A stretch of 64,000 bases of DNA from Rapana venosa. Taxonomy: Eukaryota > Mollusca > Gastropoda > Neogastropoda > Muricidae. The notes under the pieces were generated by a model that saw nothing but the letters and a program-made list of their open reading frames with translations, was not told the origin of the DNA and made no database searches. The translations under genes and the position numbers were made by a program. Shown here piece after piece: positions 46,221-58,322 of this stretch; the first letter of the stretch is position 1, and each line of letters opens with the position of its first letter. The stretch covers positions 52,307,476 to 52,371,475 of the forward strand of contig CM054154.1 in NCBI GenBank assembly GCA_028751875.1, in the 5' to 3' direction.

Positions 46221-48439
46221 CAAAGGCGCAAAAAGGAAACCCAAAACCCAAAATTTGGGAACCACCAAAAAATAAAGATTTTAAAAATCATCGACAGACC
46301 GCCACTGTTCGAACGAGAGGTTTTACAGATCTTTTTCCAATCTTGGGGTTTTTGGCATTTTGCAATTTTGGCCCTTTTTTTTTGTCTTAGTCGGCGAGAC
46401 GTCGTTGTGACTGTTGCAAATACCCAAACCCTGAATCCCCACACTTTGCAAGTTTTTTGCATGGTCATAAAACCATTTTTTATTATCAGTCATCACACTG
46501 TGAATGATTTTCACAGTAGGAAATAATTAATTGTTTTCATTTGGTTGGTTAGCAGTGAAACATCTTCCAGTTTAGCAGGCCACCATTTTCGACAATGCTA
46601 CATCACGCCTCCACTCATTTAGATAAACAAAGGGGGTGTGTTTTAAAAATTGATCACCTTTCTTTATTTGTTTTGGGAACATCATAATGAGCAGTGCCTG
46701 AGTTAGAACCTGAACTTTTTAAGGATGTTCCCCTATTGGTGCTTGGCAGGTACCTGTGAATTTTTTGACTGGTATTTGTAATTTTGTATTCCTCCTTTTA
46801 CGTAAGTTTTTTTATATTAATTCTCTTTAGTTCATTAGCCTTTTGTTATCACTGAATCATCCTGTGAGGCCCTTCATATAATGTGTACTGTATGAATCTT
46901 GTTATTTATTACAGGATACATTGTGCATTGGAAGTTGGATTTTTGTGGTACAGACTGAAGCTTTATAAAAAGATATTTTTTGGTATTTTAGGATTTTCCA
47001 TTATCTTTTTGGGCTTATCTCCCTTTTTTAAATTTTATATGTACACATTTTCACATGTTGCATTGGGCTTGTTTTTGTTTTGTATTTCCACCAAATTTCT
47101 GTCGTATTTTTTTTTGTTTACTTAAATTTCCCCTGTGGTTCTGTTTCAAAAACTTCCCCACTACATTTCCTCCTATTTGGCTCTCTAATTTCCCTATAAG
47201 GGTTTTACACATTTCTGGGCCCAAAAAAAGTTGTTTTTGGTGAACTACCAAGGGGGTATTCTTTGAACAAAAAGGGAGCCCCCCGCAAGATTTGTTCATG
47301 GAATCGAGGCGAAAAAACCCCACCGTTACGATTTTATCATATTTTTTTCTTTTTTTTTTTTTAACCCCCCGAACAATTTTTAATGATAAAAATCATTTTG
47401 ACAACCACCCCCAAAAACCCCAAAAAAAAGGAACTACGGCAAAAAGTTTAAGGGAGTAACTCTTCCATGCCGATTTCTTTCCCCTTGTCTGTCTTAGGTC
47501 CCGACTATTATTCCTCTCCCTTTTAGAATAAAACCCCAAATCTCTCTCTTCGCAAGCGCGTGTCGCACTGGTGACGGGTCCCTTGCTTTGGTACTACAAA
47601 GTGGTTTCAAAAAATGAGTGAAACAAAATTTTTTGTTTTCTACCAAAAGGCCTCCCGTATGCCAGTAAACAGGTCTACCTTTTTCTTTTGAAACGGTTTT
47701 TAACACCTTTCTGCAGGAAATGGCCTTAAAAAACTTTCAAAATCCGAGGGCAGAGAAACCAAACCCTTATGTGTTGGGGCCCCCTTCCCCCCCCCCAACA
47801 CCACAAACACAGCCAGTGGACATGTGTGACGCAGGAAAGGGGGGCGCAAATTGCCAGGGACAAAAGGAGGGGGGAGGCACATAAGGTCGATTGAGGAAAA
47901 AAACAGAAAATTTTTGTCTCCCCTTCCCGATTTTTTTTTGCCGCACCCCCTAGTTTTTTTATAATACCGAAAATAAAACTGCTTTGGAACAGCATTGGTG
48001 ACACCCCCCCCGGGACCCCTCCCGTGCTTTTAATTCCCACATGCAAAAACGGCCAGCCCCTTCCCTCGTCAAGCTTGTTTGGTTTACCCCGTGACAGGGA
48101 GCCACGCGAATTTACGCAAAGTCGGTAAAAGATTTGAATGGGAAAAGATTTGAAAAAAAAATGTCTTCTGTCGCAGTGACGCACCAAAAAATAGGCCTGT
48201 ACATGACAGAGTAACTCTGCAGAAGTTGGAGGGAGAACAGGGGGGGGGGAAACCATTCAAAAACAAATGCAGAAAGGTAAAAAGGCAAAACAGGAATCCG
48301 GAAGAGGCCAAAAGGTCCCCCGAGGGGGTCAGAAAAGTTGTAGAAATATACAAAAACTGGAAAAACACAAGGATAGGGGCTTCCACCATAAAGAAAACAG
48401 CCAAAGATTGGGGGAAATTTTCCGGGCACGCCCCGGACC
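46221..48439. other. No gene recognised
   Basis: 46500-47060 is fairly clean AT-rich sequence with one 80-residue frame (46883-47125) lacking motifs. The rest is noisy. The minus-strand frame at 47726-48256 (176 codons) shows no family motif. Confidence 0.45.
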
Positions 48440-48790
48440 CCCCACAGTCAAAAAAACACCCGCCTGTGATAGTTCCTCCTCCTACTGTGAATCCTTTTAC
48501 CGCTATCTTTTACGTTTTTTTTTCCCTTGCCTGGGTTTGTTGTGAGACCAGATCTTTGGGGAAAATCAGCAGTGCCTGAGGTCATCCCCCGGGCCCGTAA
48601 TTTTTCTGCTCCAGAGGGCTGGGCTCGGGCCCACACTTCCACCAAAGCCGGGAGAGTCCTGCAGTCTTTGGATTGGGCCGTACCTTTTCTTTTTCTGCAA
48701 AGTCTAAAAATGACCACCATGTTTTGTGGAAAGCTGGTGAAAGGTCTGGTTTGAGTGGTGATCTGAAAAGGTTTGTGATTTTTTTTTCAC
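48440..48790 (-). repeat. Dispersed repeat R, copy 2 (inverted)
   Basis: Minus-strand counterpart of 45910-46220. The minus frame includes CRTLPALVEVWARAQPSGAE, TSGTADFPQRSGLTTNPGKG and an Arg/Lys-rich end (KRIHSRRRNYHRR). The basic tail recurs in both copies, which hints at a coding origin such as a Gag- or ORF1-like protein. Confidence 0.62.
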
Positions 48791-50059
48791 TGCTTGGGTT
48801 TTGACAGTATTGTTCCTTGCTCCTCTCTTGCCCCTATTTTGGCCCCCTTTTTGGGTCTGTTTTGTTCTTTTCTTTAAGCCCAGTGGGAGGGGATCCACTG
48901 GAGCTCATGCGAAGGCTTTAAAAGGGTGTGCATGCCTTCTCCAATCTTTCATTGTCCGGCATTATAGGACTGCAACGCAGGGTGTCGGCAGGAAGCGATT
49001 GGGGTTTTGTTGTCCACTCTGTGTTGAAGACATTTGCGCAGGATCAGGGCTTTTAAATTACCCGTAGTTGTACAATGCGGCCGTTTGGAATAGCTTTTCA
49101 GCCTGCCATTTCCCTAGGGTACTGAAGTAGACCCCCGCACCCCACATTGACAGCACGTTGCTGTCCTATTGAACCCAGCTTTCTTGGGGGTATCTTTATT
49201 CCAACTGGCTAGTGTGAGAGTCTTTTTCACAATTTCCCCATCGCTCTTTTTTTGTTGTTATGTGGGGGACAGAGGTATTATTTTGGGTATAGCCTTTTTT
49301 CCCCAGGGTGGTTTGTCAAGGAAAAAGAAGGGTTTTCGAAGGTCTGGAAGCTTGTTTTTACTAAATTTTTGCACATATTTCAATTAGTATAAAAAAATAC
49401 CAAAAATCGTTGTTTTGTACGGTTTTTATTTTTTTTCCTTGATTTTTCGATTTCGCCCCCACCCCCAATCCCCGTTTGTGAAGAGGTTAAAAACCTAACA
49501 CATTTTTTTGTCATTGTCATTCTTCTTCTCTCTGGCTCGGTGTTGGCAAAGACAGATTTCAGACCTGCTGAATAGCTTCCTGTTTGAATGAACTTTGTGC
49601 ATAAAAAATTAAAGGATCTTCCTCTTTTTGGCAGACTTTCTAGTGATTTTGCTCTAAACGGTTTTTAAATAAATTAGTCAAAGCCCCGCACTAAGTTAAA
49701 AGTATTTTAAATTTACATGGAGAAAAGAAGGACTTAATTTCTCTACAAGTTAAAAAAGGTTTCGACACCCCCTTCACTGGCTTTGGGTCTCCATTTTGCA
49801 CGTGCAAAAACTTTCTCATTCAAAAGGGAAAAGGTTTTGCGGGTGGGAGTGACATTTGTGAGGGTGTAATGCAAATTTTCCCGTAACGACCTGTACCCCT
49901 TTTTTCATACTCTGACAAATAGAAACCAGGCCCTGAACCTTTTTTTAAAACATTTTAAAAATAATCCAAAAAAAAAAATCCACAGGTATTTAAAAATGTC
50001 AAAAAGGGCCCCTGCTCGACCAAGCAACATGTTTCATTTCATGACTGCACTTTGGAAAA
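48791..50059. other. No gene recognised
   Basis: Noisy. It could contain the 5' UTR of the ORF1-like region that begins at about 50060, but no landmark supports this. Confidence 0.45.
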
Positions 50060-50724
50060 TGCGCAAGGTCTACAGCAACACAAATGGAAATGAAAAATGA
50101 CATGGATGAAAAATTTGGAAACAGCCTGTCGCACTTTCCTAGCCCAAATCATTGAACTAAAGGGAAAAGTGTTGTTATCAATACAGAGGACATTAAAGAG
50201 CTGCAAGAAGACAATGTTGCAATGATGGACCGATTAGAGACACTGGAAAGGAGGTTGGAATCACAGAACAAGACACAAAAGCTTAAAACCCTGAGATTAA
50301 ATGGGTGTGGCTGAAGCTGGAAGGGAAGATGAATATACAACAAGACAAATCATCATTGACATACTCAACGATCATATCCCCTGCACCAGACGGGTGTCAA
50401 GATGACATCTCCAGGGCTTTTCGCATTGGAGGCCAAAAGCCACACAGTGACAATGCCAGGCCCATTCTGGTCAGGATTTGTCATTTTGCTGACAAACTAG
50501 CAATCCTGTCAGACAAAGAGATGAGAGACAACCTGAGAAACAGTGGCATTAGAGTGGCTGCTGACCTCACAACACGTCAAAGAAACATGATAGAGTTTCA
50601 CCGTGGGCAAGGCAAGATTGCCTACATATACGATGGGAAGCTATATGTCAGAGACAGTCGGTCACCCAACTTGGCCACTACCAGCAACAGAGATATGCAG
50701 ATGAATCTGAGGGAAGGGAAGTAA
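50060..50724 (+). pseudogene. LINE ORF1-like protein, N-terminal and RNA-binding part
   Basis: Read with one or two frame changes, the segment gives IELKGK, then a heptad-rich stretch IKELQEDNVAMMDRLETLER (about 50190-50250) suggesting a coiled coil. LRLNGVAEAGREDEYTTRQI and IIDILNDHIP follow, then in the clean frame to 50724 DISRAFRIGGQK, ARPILVRICHFADKLAIL and NLRNSGIRVAADLTTRQRN. A coiled coil followed by an RRM-like domain with an ARPILVR-type strand is the organisation of L1-type ORF1 proteins that coat LINE RNA. Breaks lie near 50170, 50300 and 50390. A host protein cannot be excluded, but the architecture favours a transposon. Confidence 0.62.
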
Positions 50725-51004
50725 GGAATCTCCCCACCATCAACCAAAGACCGGAGGGCAGAGACAGGATGACCCACCGCCACCAGGACTACGAGGAAAA
50801 GACAAGTGTGCCTGTCACCCCCGGTACACGTCTGTACAGTGACGTGACCAGATCTGGTCAAACCAGTGGACAGACTGCTAGCAAGCACACTAGGGTGGTG
50901 ATGGTCAAAAACAGAGGTCTAAACCCCAGGGATGTTGGTAGCTTCAAATCTAGTAGATACCGGGGTAAAACAAGTACAAGTACAAGTACAAGTGGGTACC
51001 AGCT
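50690..51004 (+). pseudogene. ORF1-like region, Ser/Thr/Arg-rich continuation
   Basis: In the frame that opens upstream of 50769 the sequence continues as RPEGRDRMTHRHQDYEEKTS, VTPGTRLYSDVTRSGQTSGQ and KNRGLNPRDVGSFKSSRYRG, ending in a short STSTSTS tandem (AGTACA repeats, 50965-50992). It overlaps the stop of the previous frame, so a frameshift near 50690 or two overlapping ORFs are possible. It runs into the SINE-like block. Confidence 0.5.
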
Positions 51005-51160
51005 CTGCTGGGGAAGTATCTGGCGACAGACTAGCGTCCTGTCACAGGGGTGGTGAAAAACCATCAGTTCGCTTAACGCTACAGAAACCGGGATAAGCTC
51101 CGGCTCTATGGGCCTTCTGGCTCGAAAGAACATACTTTTTCTTTTTTTCTTTAAAACACC
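51005..51160 (+). mobile_element. SINE-like block splitting the ORF1-like region
   Basis: About 155 bp with a different character from its flanks: CTGGCGACAGACTAGCGTCC, then CGCTACAGAAACCGGGATAAG (19 bases from 51079 on), CTCCGGCTCTATGGGCC and a T-rich end (51129-51152). The motif ACCGGGATAAGCTCCGGC forms a short stem and resembles SINE or LINE-tail consensus seen in mollusc genomes (recall, not searched). No target-site duplication is visible. Confidence 0.4.
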
Positions 51161-51817
51161 TGAGCAATCTCTGCAGGTCATCAGGCAGTCAGTGGCACCC
51201 ACTGAGCAGGAGGATGAGCACAACACTCTTGACCACAATGACAAACAGCAAGACAAGACAGTGACCGACTTTTCACAACCAGATGTCACACATAATGTGG
51301 ACACTGACAATGATGACATTACTGATGACAAAGAAGATGACAACAAATCGGACAGACAGGATGAAGACGGCTTGTCACAGGTGTTTGTGAGGATGAGATA
51401 CCAGAACAAAATACAACATTGGTCTCATGTAATATGACAAGGGCCAACACAGAGGCTTGTAACAAGAATACAATAACTTACAGTCAAAGTCAAGAGATAA
51501 CTGACACAAGCAAACAACAAAATACCGAAGAAATAGACTCGGAAGACGACTTAGGCCATTGTGACCTGACAGATGAGACTGTCAAAAAAGTGACAGAGGA
51601 AGCAACAGTTGACAAAATGACAAGTGGACATAACTCAGAACACAATGATGTGGTTGATGATTTTAACAGGTCTGACAGAGTGGGGGATCCAGCACAAGGG
51701 ACTCCACCTTCTTCCCATGATCTGCGTCCAAGGCAGACTGCATCCAGCTCACGGGTCACCTACCAGAGTCAGAGCAAAACTGCAGTAAGACATAAAAAGT
51801 CAAAGCAGTATTTCTGA
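51161..51817 (+). pseudogene. Acidic tail of the ORF1-like region
   Basis: Two frames offset by one base. The segment at 51161-51437 encodes an acidic Asp/Glu/Thr-rich sequence (NVDTDNDDITDDKEDDNKSD). The segment at 51400-51817 encodes DEIPEQNTTLVSCNMTRANT and an acidic stretch, ending in a basic RHKKSKQYF and stop. It is compositionally biased and probably disordered. Base quality is good, so it is either a decayed ORF1 or part of an unrecognised gene. Confidence 0.45.
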
Positions 51818-53649
51818 CTCATTCAAAAAGACTCTAGGAAGCAACTAGGGGATCATCAACCCAACCCGCCTCCTAGATGCCAGTCGGGAAGAAAAGGTGC
51901 CCACACACCAACAAATAAAACGCCAGGCCACAATACAAGGGGGCCAAGTCCCCGTATCAGAATTTGGGACATTGACAAATTCTATGGACTAGGTAAATTG
52001 CAATCTTTAAATTTCTCAAATAATGTTAATGGTTTTTTTTAAAAATTAGAAAATGCTGTTTTTTTGTTTTTTCTGCGCATTTAACTTATTATTCTAACCG
52101 AAACTTTCATAGCTTTTTATTTTGAATTTCTTTGTTTGATGAGTTTTTAATTTTTACTTCCAAAAGAAAAAGAAGTTATCCCATAAGGAAATATTTGGGT
52201 TGAGAAATTTAAATATAAGAAAAATCTTTTGCTGTTTTTTGTTAAAAACGAAAAACCCCAGGTAGAACAAGAAAACACAGTATTTTTTTAAATAACAGAC
52301 ATCTTTTTTTAAAACAGAAAAAATAATATTTTGTCCAAACATCCCCTTTTAAACGAGTCTTTGTTCGGGAAGTCACAAACATGCGTATATGGAAAATTGA
52401 ATTACTGACCAATGTTGGGCAAAACATATAAAAAACGGGTTTTTTTTTTCCATTCTGCTAAGTGAGATTTTAATGCTAGAACTGCAAGGAAAAAAATTTA
52501 TAGTTTTTAAAGGAATAGCTGACTTCGAAAAAATGAAATTTTATAAAATACTCGTTACCCAAGGAACTCTAAAGGTGATAACTAAAAATTTTGGGGAAAA
52601 ATAAGCCCGTGCAATAGCAGACGTAAAATAAGGGCTTTAGTGACCCCGGCTTTAATGAAATTTACAATGGAAAAATTGAAAATATTTATTGGATATTCTG
52701 TGAAAGTTGGGGGGAATATTTTTTTGTATTGGGAAAACTTAATTCCGTCGTTTGTATTTCTCCTAGAAGTAGAGAGTACTGAGAGTCAAAAATTTTACCG
52801 TAAGTATGAAAGTAAGTAAAATAGAAATCGGGAAAAGGGGTTTATATTGGGAAAAAAAAAAAAATGGAAAAAAAGTTGTGAAAATTTCTTTTTGGAAATG
52901 AAGCATATGGATGAGTTTTTTTTAAAAAATGGGAGAGAAAAGTATTAAAATAGAAGTGAACCATGAAGGAAATTTAGAGAAAGTGTAACAGCCCCTTTTT
53001 AAATTTTTTTAAATTGTCTTAAAGTGCAGCAATGTATGGTTAAGCAAACGGTTTTAAAAAAAAAAGAAAAAATCAGCTGGTTGATGATGATGAAAAACAA
53101 TAAAAAGAAACTAGAAAAAAATTAATCACTTTCGATTTACCCGAAAGGGAAAAGAAGATAAATTTTTTAGGGAAGCTAGAAAGGGTATAAGCAGTTGCTA
53201 AAAAAAAAAACCACTTAAACAGTAACCCAAAACCCTAAAAAGTTGCAACTGAGTTAACAGTACTCATTTTTGGGAAGGAATTTGCAGGGGGTTTTTGGAA
53301 AAAAGAAAAGAATTGCAAAAAATACCGCAAATGAGGGTTTAAAAAACCACTTTTAAAAAGGCTTTTCAGGGTAATAATATAAATGTATTGAGAATGTGAC
53401 ATTGAAAATGATTTACTCAGGAAATAGCCCCACATTTTAAATAAAAAAGATAAACAGAAAAAAGAATTGTCATGCATAAAAAGACGAAAAAAAAACAAAG
53501 AAAGGGGTATGGAAATTTCTGCGAAATGCAAAAAAAAATGGAAATTTCAAAAGAAAATGATTTCGGGTAAAGCTTTTTAATGTTTTTTTCCCAAGGGCAT
53601 ATAACAAAAAGAATGTCAAAGCCCTAATTGTTCCTCAAAATATGAAGGA
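51818..53649. other. No gene recognised
   Basis: 51818-52000 is clean and ends with a GGACTAG-GTAAAT that could mimic a splice donor. From 52000 on it is A-rich, noisy and without recognisable coding. Confidence 0.45.
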
Positions 53650-54125
53650 GATCCGAGATTTTTATAACTGTAGAGGAGGTTTCTTTTAAGTGTATATCTT
53701 TTCTTTTTCCCGGGCCCATCGATTTTGGAATGGCCTCCCTTCTCTCTTCGACAAAGACCCGTGACACTTTTAAAAATCGGCCTCAAAAATTTGTTTTAAA
53801 AACCTAAAAATTCCCCCCCTGTTTCATTTAAAGCTATCCCATTTTTTTCAACACCAAAAAATTCCATCCCCCTGCTAATGTTAACCTCTGTGTTGTGTGT
53901 GTGTGTGTGTGTGGTTTTGTGTTTTTGTGTGTGTGTGTGTGTGTGTGTTTTGTGTGTGTGTGGTTTGTGGTGGGGTTTTGTGTGTGTGTGTGTGTGTGGT
54001 GTGTGTGCTTTTGGATTTTTAGAATTTTACCGCAATTGGTTGCATCACTGTGAAAAATAGTTGTTGCAAGCATTTTGATTTCGTGCAAAACACGCTATAT
54101 AAATTCCTTTCTTCTTCTTCGTCTC
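53650..54125 (+). mobile_element. L2-type LINE, copy c (3' fragment, noisy)
   Basis: Plus strand. The end of ORF2 is blurred (GP then a WN-like stretch near 53720, stop near 53805). Next come the 3' UTR, an internal GT array (53895-54008), and the terminal part GCAAGCATTTTGATTTCGTG with ACGCTATATAAATTCC (about 54090-54108). The tail is CTT-rich where other copies have ATT. Truncated at 5'. Confidence 0.75.
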
Positions 54126-54929
54126 TTTTCTTCTTCTTCTTAAATGTTCATCCGTCAACCCTGGGCTTTTCACAGTTTTTATTAAATCATTGACGTGGGG
54201 GGAACAGCAAAGTGAGAGGATGTATGGAAAGGGAGGGAAAGCCCTTTTCGCCCCGAGCAAACAAAAGGTGTGTTTCCCTAAATTTGAGAGCGGTTTTTGT
54301 CTTTTTTTTTTTCGTTCTGCAAGATAATTTTACATTACATGTTTTGGTTTTACTGTGCTTTTACTGGTTTGAATAGTTTCCTTTTATTGTTTTTACTTTT
54401 GAATTACTTTAATATAAATTTACATTTTCGGATAATTTTTCAAAAAAATTTTTTTGTTTCAGACTTCGTTAAAAAATCCCGTGCTGGTCCTGGTGACCCC
54501 TTTTAGTGTACCCGCTGCCCCATGAAATTCCGTGAAACAAAGAATTTAAACCTTCCCCCCCTCAACCCCCCGAATTCTTTTCTTCCCTGAAATGACACAA
54601 ACCCGCTGCAGTATAAGGGGCTTGTTTCCCCCTTTTTGGGGTTTTTCCCCCTACCAAACAGACCAAAAACATTTTTAAAACCCTTTGGAAAACAACACCC
54701 CTAACCCGAAAGAGGTACACGTGCCGGCACACAGGGGCCCGTGGTCCCAGGGAAAACGTCCTGCCCCCACTTTTTGAGTCATCCCCCACTAAAAACCCCC
54801 CTAACCAACCACAACCCCTTGCTTCCTCGTTGCCCTCTTTTTTTTTGTTTTGACTCGACAAAACATTTCTATTGCAATGTGGCCCTATGTGCAGACCTGC
54901 AAATGTTAAAACTTTTGGGCCCCAAATTT
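54126..54929. other. No gene recognised
   Basis: Noisy spacer between L2 copies c and d. It may include the 5' UTR or ORF1 of copy d, but no motif is readable. Confidence 0.45.
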
Positions 54930-56499
54930 TTTTCACAATCCGCCCCAAAACCCGACTTCAATCCAAACTTTGTCACTCTACCACTCTCCCCCATCCCTAA
55001 AACCCTCCCCTTCATCCTTTTCCCCTGACATTTTCCAACTCACCACATCTCATCAACCTCTTGCCTCCCAAAATCTTCTTCCTTGTGCTTGTTCAATGTA
55101 CAGTCTGTCTGTCCAGAAGGGAAAACTGACCAATTTCGACTTTATCTCTGCCCCGGAATATTTTACACATTTCTCACAGAAACCTGGTTAAAACCCAAAG
55201 GTCACGAATCGAAAAAAAAAAAATGACACCCCCTGGTATAAAACTTTTCTTTCCCCCGACTCTCCTGTGGGTGGCATTGCCATCGTTTTTAAAAAAGACA
55301 CACTTGAAACCTGCTCTTTTTTTTTCCCCGTCCCACCCCCTTCTTCCATGAATCCTTTCTTTCTCCCCCTCCACCCCTCCCCCTCTTTAAACTTTTCCCT
55401 TCTTTATCGTCCCCACCTCCCCTAAAAATTCTTTCCTCTTTTCTCCCCTTTCCCGCCTTCCCCCAAAATTTTTTATTTCGGGCTTTTTCCCACTTTAAAA
55501 ACCCTTTTTCTTTCCCTCTTTCTTTTCTTTGCCCCAAACCCCTCTCTTTCAAAGGGGGAACTGAAGCAAACACAGATCGGGACTTTTTTTTGACGGCTTT
55601 TACAGATGTATCCCCGTTTTGGTATCATCTATATCTATCACTGATGACTACTTTGATCATTCTGCTGTTCTTTTCTCCCTCACCATTGCAAAACCTTTAT
55701 CGAAAAAAGAAATGTGTCCCCGTCGCAATCTCAAGGCCTTAGACATTGAACTTTCTCTACCCAAACCCTGCTGAATGCCTATCACTAACCTCTGCCCAAC
55801 ACTGACCCTTTCGAAACACTAAAATTATGTTCTCAGCCAACTGTTTGGGTGAGCTTTGCACCTCCCACTGACCGTCTCCTTCCTGACAGGGCCCTGTGCA
55901 CCATGGTACACCACGACATCCTGATTGCAAAGCGCAAACGCAGGCAGCCCTAGAGCGCGAGTGGCGAAAAACAAAAACGGAAATCAACAAGCAGCTCTTT
56001 CCGAAAACAAATAAACAAAGTCAAATCTTTAATTCTTTTCAGAAAAACAACAACACTACTCTTCTCAAGTTCTTGATGCCCATCAATGAAATTCTCTCTT
56101 TTTCCCTCACGCCCCAACTCTCCTTGGATCTATGAAGCAAGCCTTCTGCCTTCCATCCACAACCACTCTGAACTTCCTTCAATATTTTCTGCATTCTTTT
56201 TGACAAAATCCGTAACATCCGTTCCAGACCCCTTTTCCCCCACCCTGCAGTTCCTGATCCCCAATTCTCAGGTACTCCTCTTCCTTTTCTTTCATCCAAC
56301 AAGTGAGAAAGAAATTTAAACGACAATTCTGAAAGAAATGACTAAAAAAATCATGTGCCCCCTTTCGATCCCATAACCTGCTTTCTCTTTTTGGTACAGT
56401 GCCAAACCACAACTTTAAAAAAAACCCGCTATCACGAAAATAGTGAACTCATCTCTTGTTTCAGGAAATGTTCCATCAGCTTCTCAAAACTGCAATAGT

Positions 56500-57130
56500 T
56501 ACACCTCTACTCAAAAAGCATGACCTTGACCCTAACATTTTTGAAAAATTATGACCTGTTTCCAACTACCTTTCATCTCTAAAGTCCTTGAAAAAATAGT
56601 TTTTTAAAAAACAGCTTAATAACCACCTTCTCCTTTCCCAACAGTCTTCTTCCTGAGTTTCAGTCTGCCTATCACGTCAACCATAGCACTGAAACTACCC
56701 TAGTCCATACCCTAAATACACTTCTACTTGCTTCTGACTCGGGGAAAACCTCCCTTCTCACTCTACTCGACTTATCTGCAGCCTTTGACACTATTGACCA
56801 TTCAAAAAACATTCGGTGTCCCTGGCACAGCCCTCTCTTGGTTCAGTTCATACCTCACTGACCGATTCCAGACAGTCGCAGTAAACAAGATACAGTCAAT
56901 ACCTGCCAAACTGGAATGTGGTGTCCCGCATGGATCAGTTCTCGGCCCTGTTCTTTTCACTCTCTATACTGCTCCACTATCACATATAATAAACCGTCAT
57001 CATATCAACTATCACTATTACGCAGATGACTCTAAGATTCAAAGTAGTGTTACACCTGAAAATCTGCCCTTCTCTCTTGACAAAAATAAAAGGCCTACTG
57101 CTTTCAAGATATCCAAAACTGGATGATACA
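56500..57130 (+). pseudogene. L2 copy d ORF2, reverse transcriptase
   Basis: Fingers and palm in shifting frames. It shows AFDTIDH traces near 56775-56800 followed by a deletion, then KTFGVPGTALSWFSSYLTDR, GVPHGSVLGPVLFTLYTAPL (the usual Gln of VPQGS is His here), and YYADDSKIQ. Compared with copy b, about 20-25 bases after AFDTIDH are missing, fusing it directly to KTFGV. Confidence 0.85.
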
Positions 57131-57168
57131 AAACAAGTTACAATTAAAACGCAGATAAAACAGAAGCC

Positions 57169-57867
57169 ATGCTTGTAGGGAAAAAACACAAACTCTCTTC
57201 CATTACAACAACTTCAATGAACTCGGTAAATTTCATCGGTCCTCTGTCCACTTGCTGTGAAGTATCTGGAGTTGTTATTGACAACACACTGTCTATGCAA
57301 AAAATTTATCACCCAGACCTGTCAGTCGTGCTACTATCAATTACGCGTAATCAGTGCAATTGGAAAGTAACCTGTCCACGATGCAACATTTAACTTGTTG
57401 CGTCTTTCATTCTCTCAACGTCTGGACTATTGCAATTCTCTTTTAGCTGGTCTGCCAGAACATCTATCCCTCCCTTCAACGTATACAAAACTCTGCAGCT
57501 CGCCTAGTCCTCAGAAAGAAAAAATTCTGAACACATTACCCTCTCTTGCGATATCTCCACTGGTTGCCTGTGCCACAGAGAGTTAAACTATAAGATCAGT
57601 TACCCTCTGTTACAAATGTCTCCACCAAACAAACACCCTCCTTTCCTCTGTGATTTTCTTCACCCGTACACTCCTTCTCGTTCCCTCCGCTCTGCTGCAG
57701 ATACCTTGTGCATACGAATACCTAGATTCAACCAGTCCACCGTTGGTCGTCGCTCTTTATGTATTTCTGGTCCATCCATCTGGAACAACCTTCCTCTCTC
57801 TCTTCGACAGAAGCCTACATATGACACATTTAAATCCAGCCTCAAGACATATTTGTTTCAAACCTAA
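57169..57867 (+). pseudogene. L2 copy d ORF2, C-terminal domain
   Basis: Contains MLVGKKHKLSSI, a DNTLSMQKI stretch, QRLDYCNSLLAGLPE, an SRSLRSAADTLCIRIPRFNQ stretch, RRSLCISGPSIWNNLPLSLR and the end FKSSLKTYLFQT. The GPSIWNNLP signature is clear. Two or three frameshifts occur between 57240 and 57600. Confidence 0.85.
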
Positions 57868-57941
57868 CTTTTCCCCTCTTTTCATCTCAAAACTGCCCCT
57901 GCCTTCAACAGCCCAAATCCATTACCCTGCCAAAGCCTACA

Positions 57942-57944
<3 letters not shown>

Positions 57945-58012
<68 letters not shown>

Positions 58013-58048
58013 TGAGTGTGTGTGTGTGTGTGTTGTGTGTGTGTGTGT
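57945..58048. repeat. (GT)n, left half of the interrupted L2 microsatellite
   Basis: About 104 bp, abutting the TTAAGTAAG tail of the inserted LINE. Confidence 0.95.
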
Positions 58049-58140
58049 TAAGTAAGTAAGTAAGTAAGTCTTCAATTTCAACGTCTTTCCACTTAAAGTG
58101 ATACCAGACGACCCTAAAATAGGAGACTGAATGAAAGAGG

Positions 58141-58233
<93 letters not shown>
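58141..58233. repeat. (GATA)n in LINE 3' UTR
   Basis: About 23 GATA units. The equivalent TCTA tract occurs in the noisy copy. Confidence 0.97.
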
Positions 58234-58235
<2 letters not shown>

Positions 58236-58267
58236 ATCGATCGATCTACACTGTGTGGTGGTGCATG

Positions 58268-58291
58268 CGTGTGTATAAGTGTGTGTGTGTG

Positions 58292-58322
<31 letters not shown>

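Larger units (their letters stand above)
54930..57945 (+). mobile_element. L2-type LINE, copy d (main part)
   Basis: Plus strand. The endonuclease start is near 55085-55190 (CLFNVQSVC, TETWLK in noisy frames), and a GDFNF-like motif is lost in noise. Cleaner from about 56050: KEMTKKIM linker, RT 56500-57130, C-terminal domain to the stop at about 57867, then 3' UTR to the TG microsatellite at 57945. The remainder of its 3' UTR is displaced to 59436-59594 by an inserted RNase H LINE. No frame is intact. Confidence 0.87.

Noticed and set aside
46883..47125. Possible host exon with membrane segment
   Set aside because: 80 hydrophobic residues in AT-rich sequence, no splice or family support.
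47726..48256. 176-codon minus-strand frame
   Set aside because: No recognisable domain; region is noisy and opposite to no conserved feature.
51940..52000. Possible splice donor ending a host exon
   Set aside because: A single GT-containing motif after a stop-interrupted frame is not enough.
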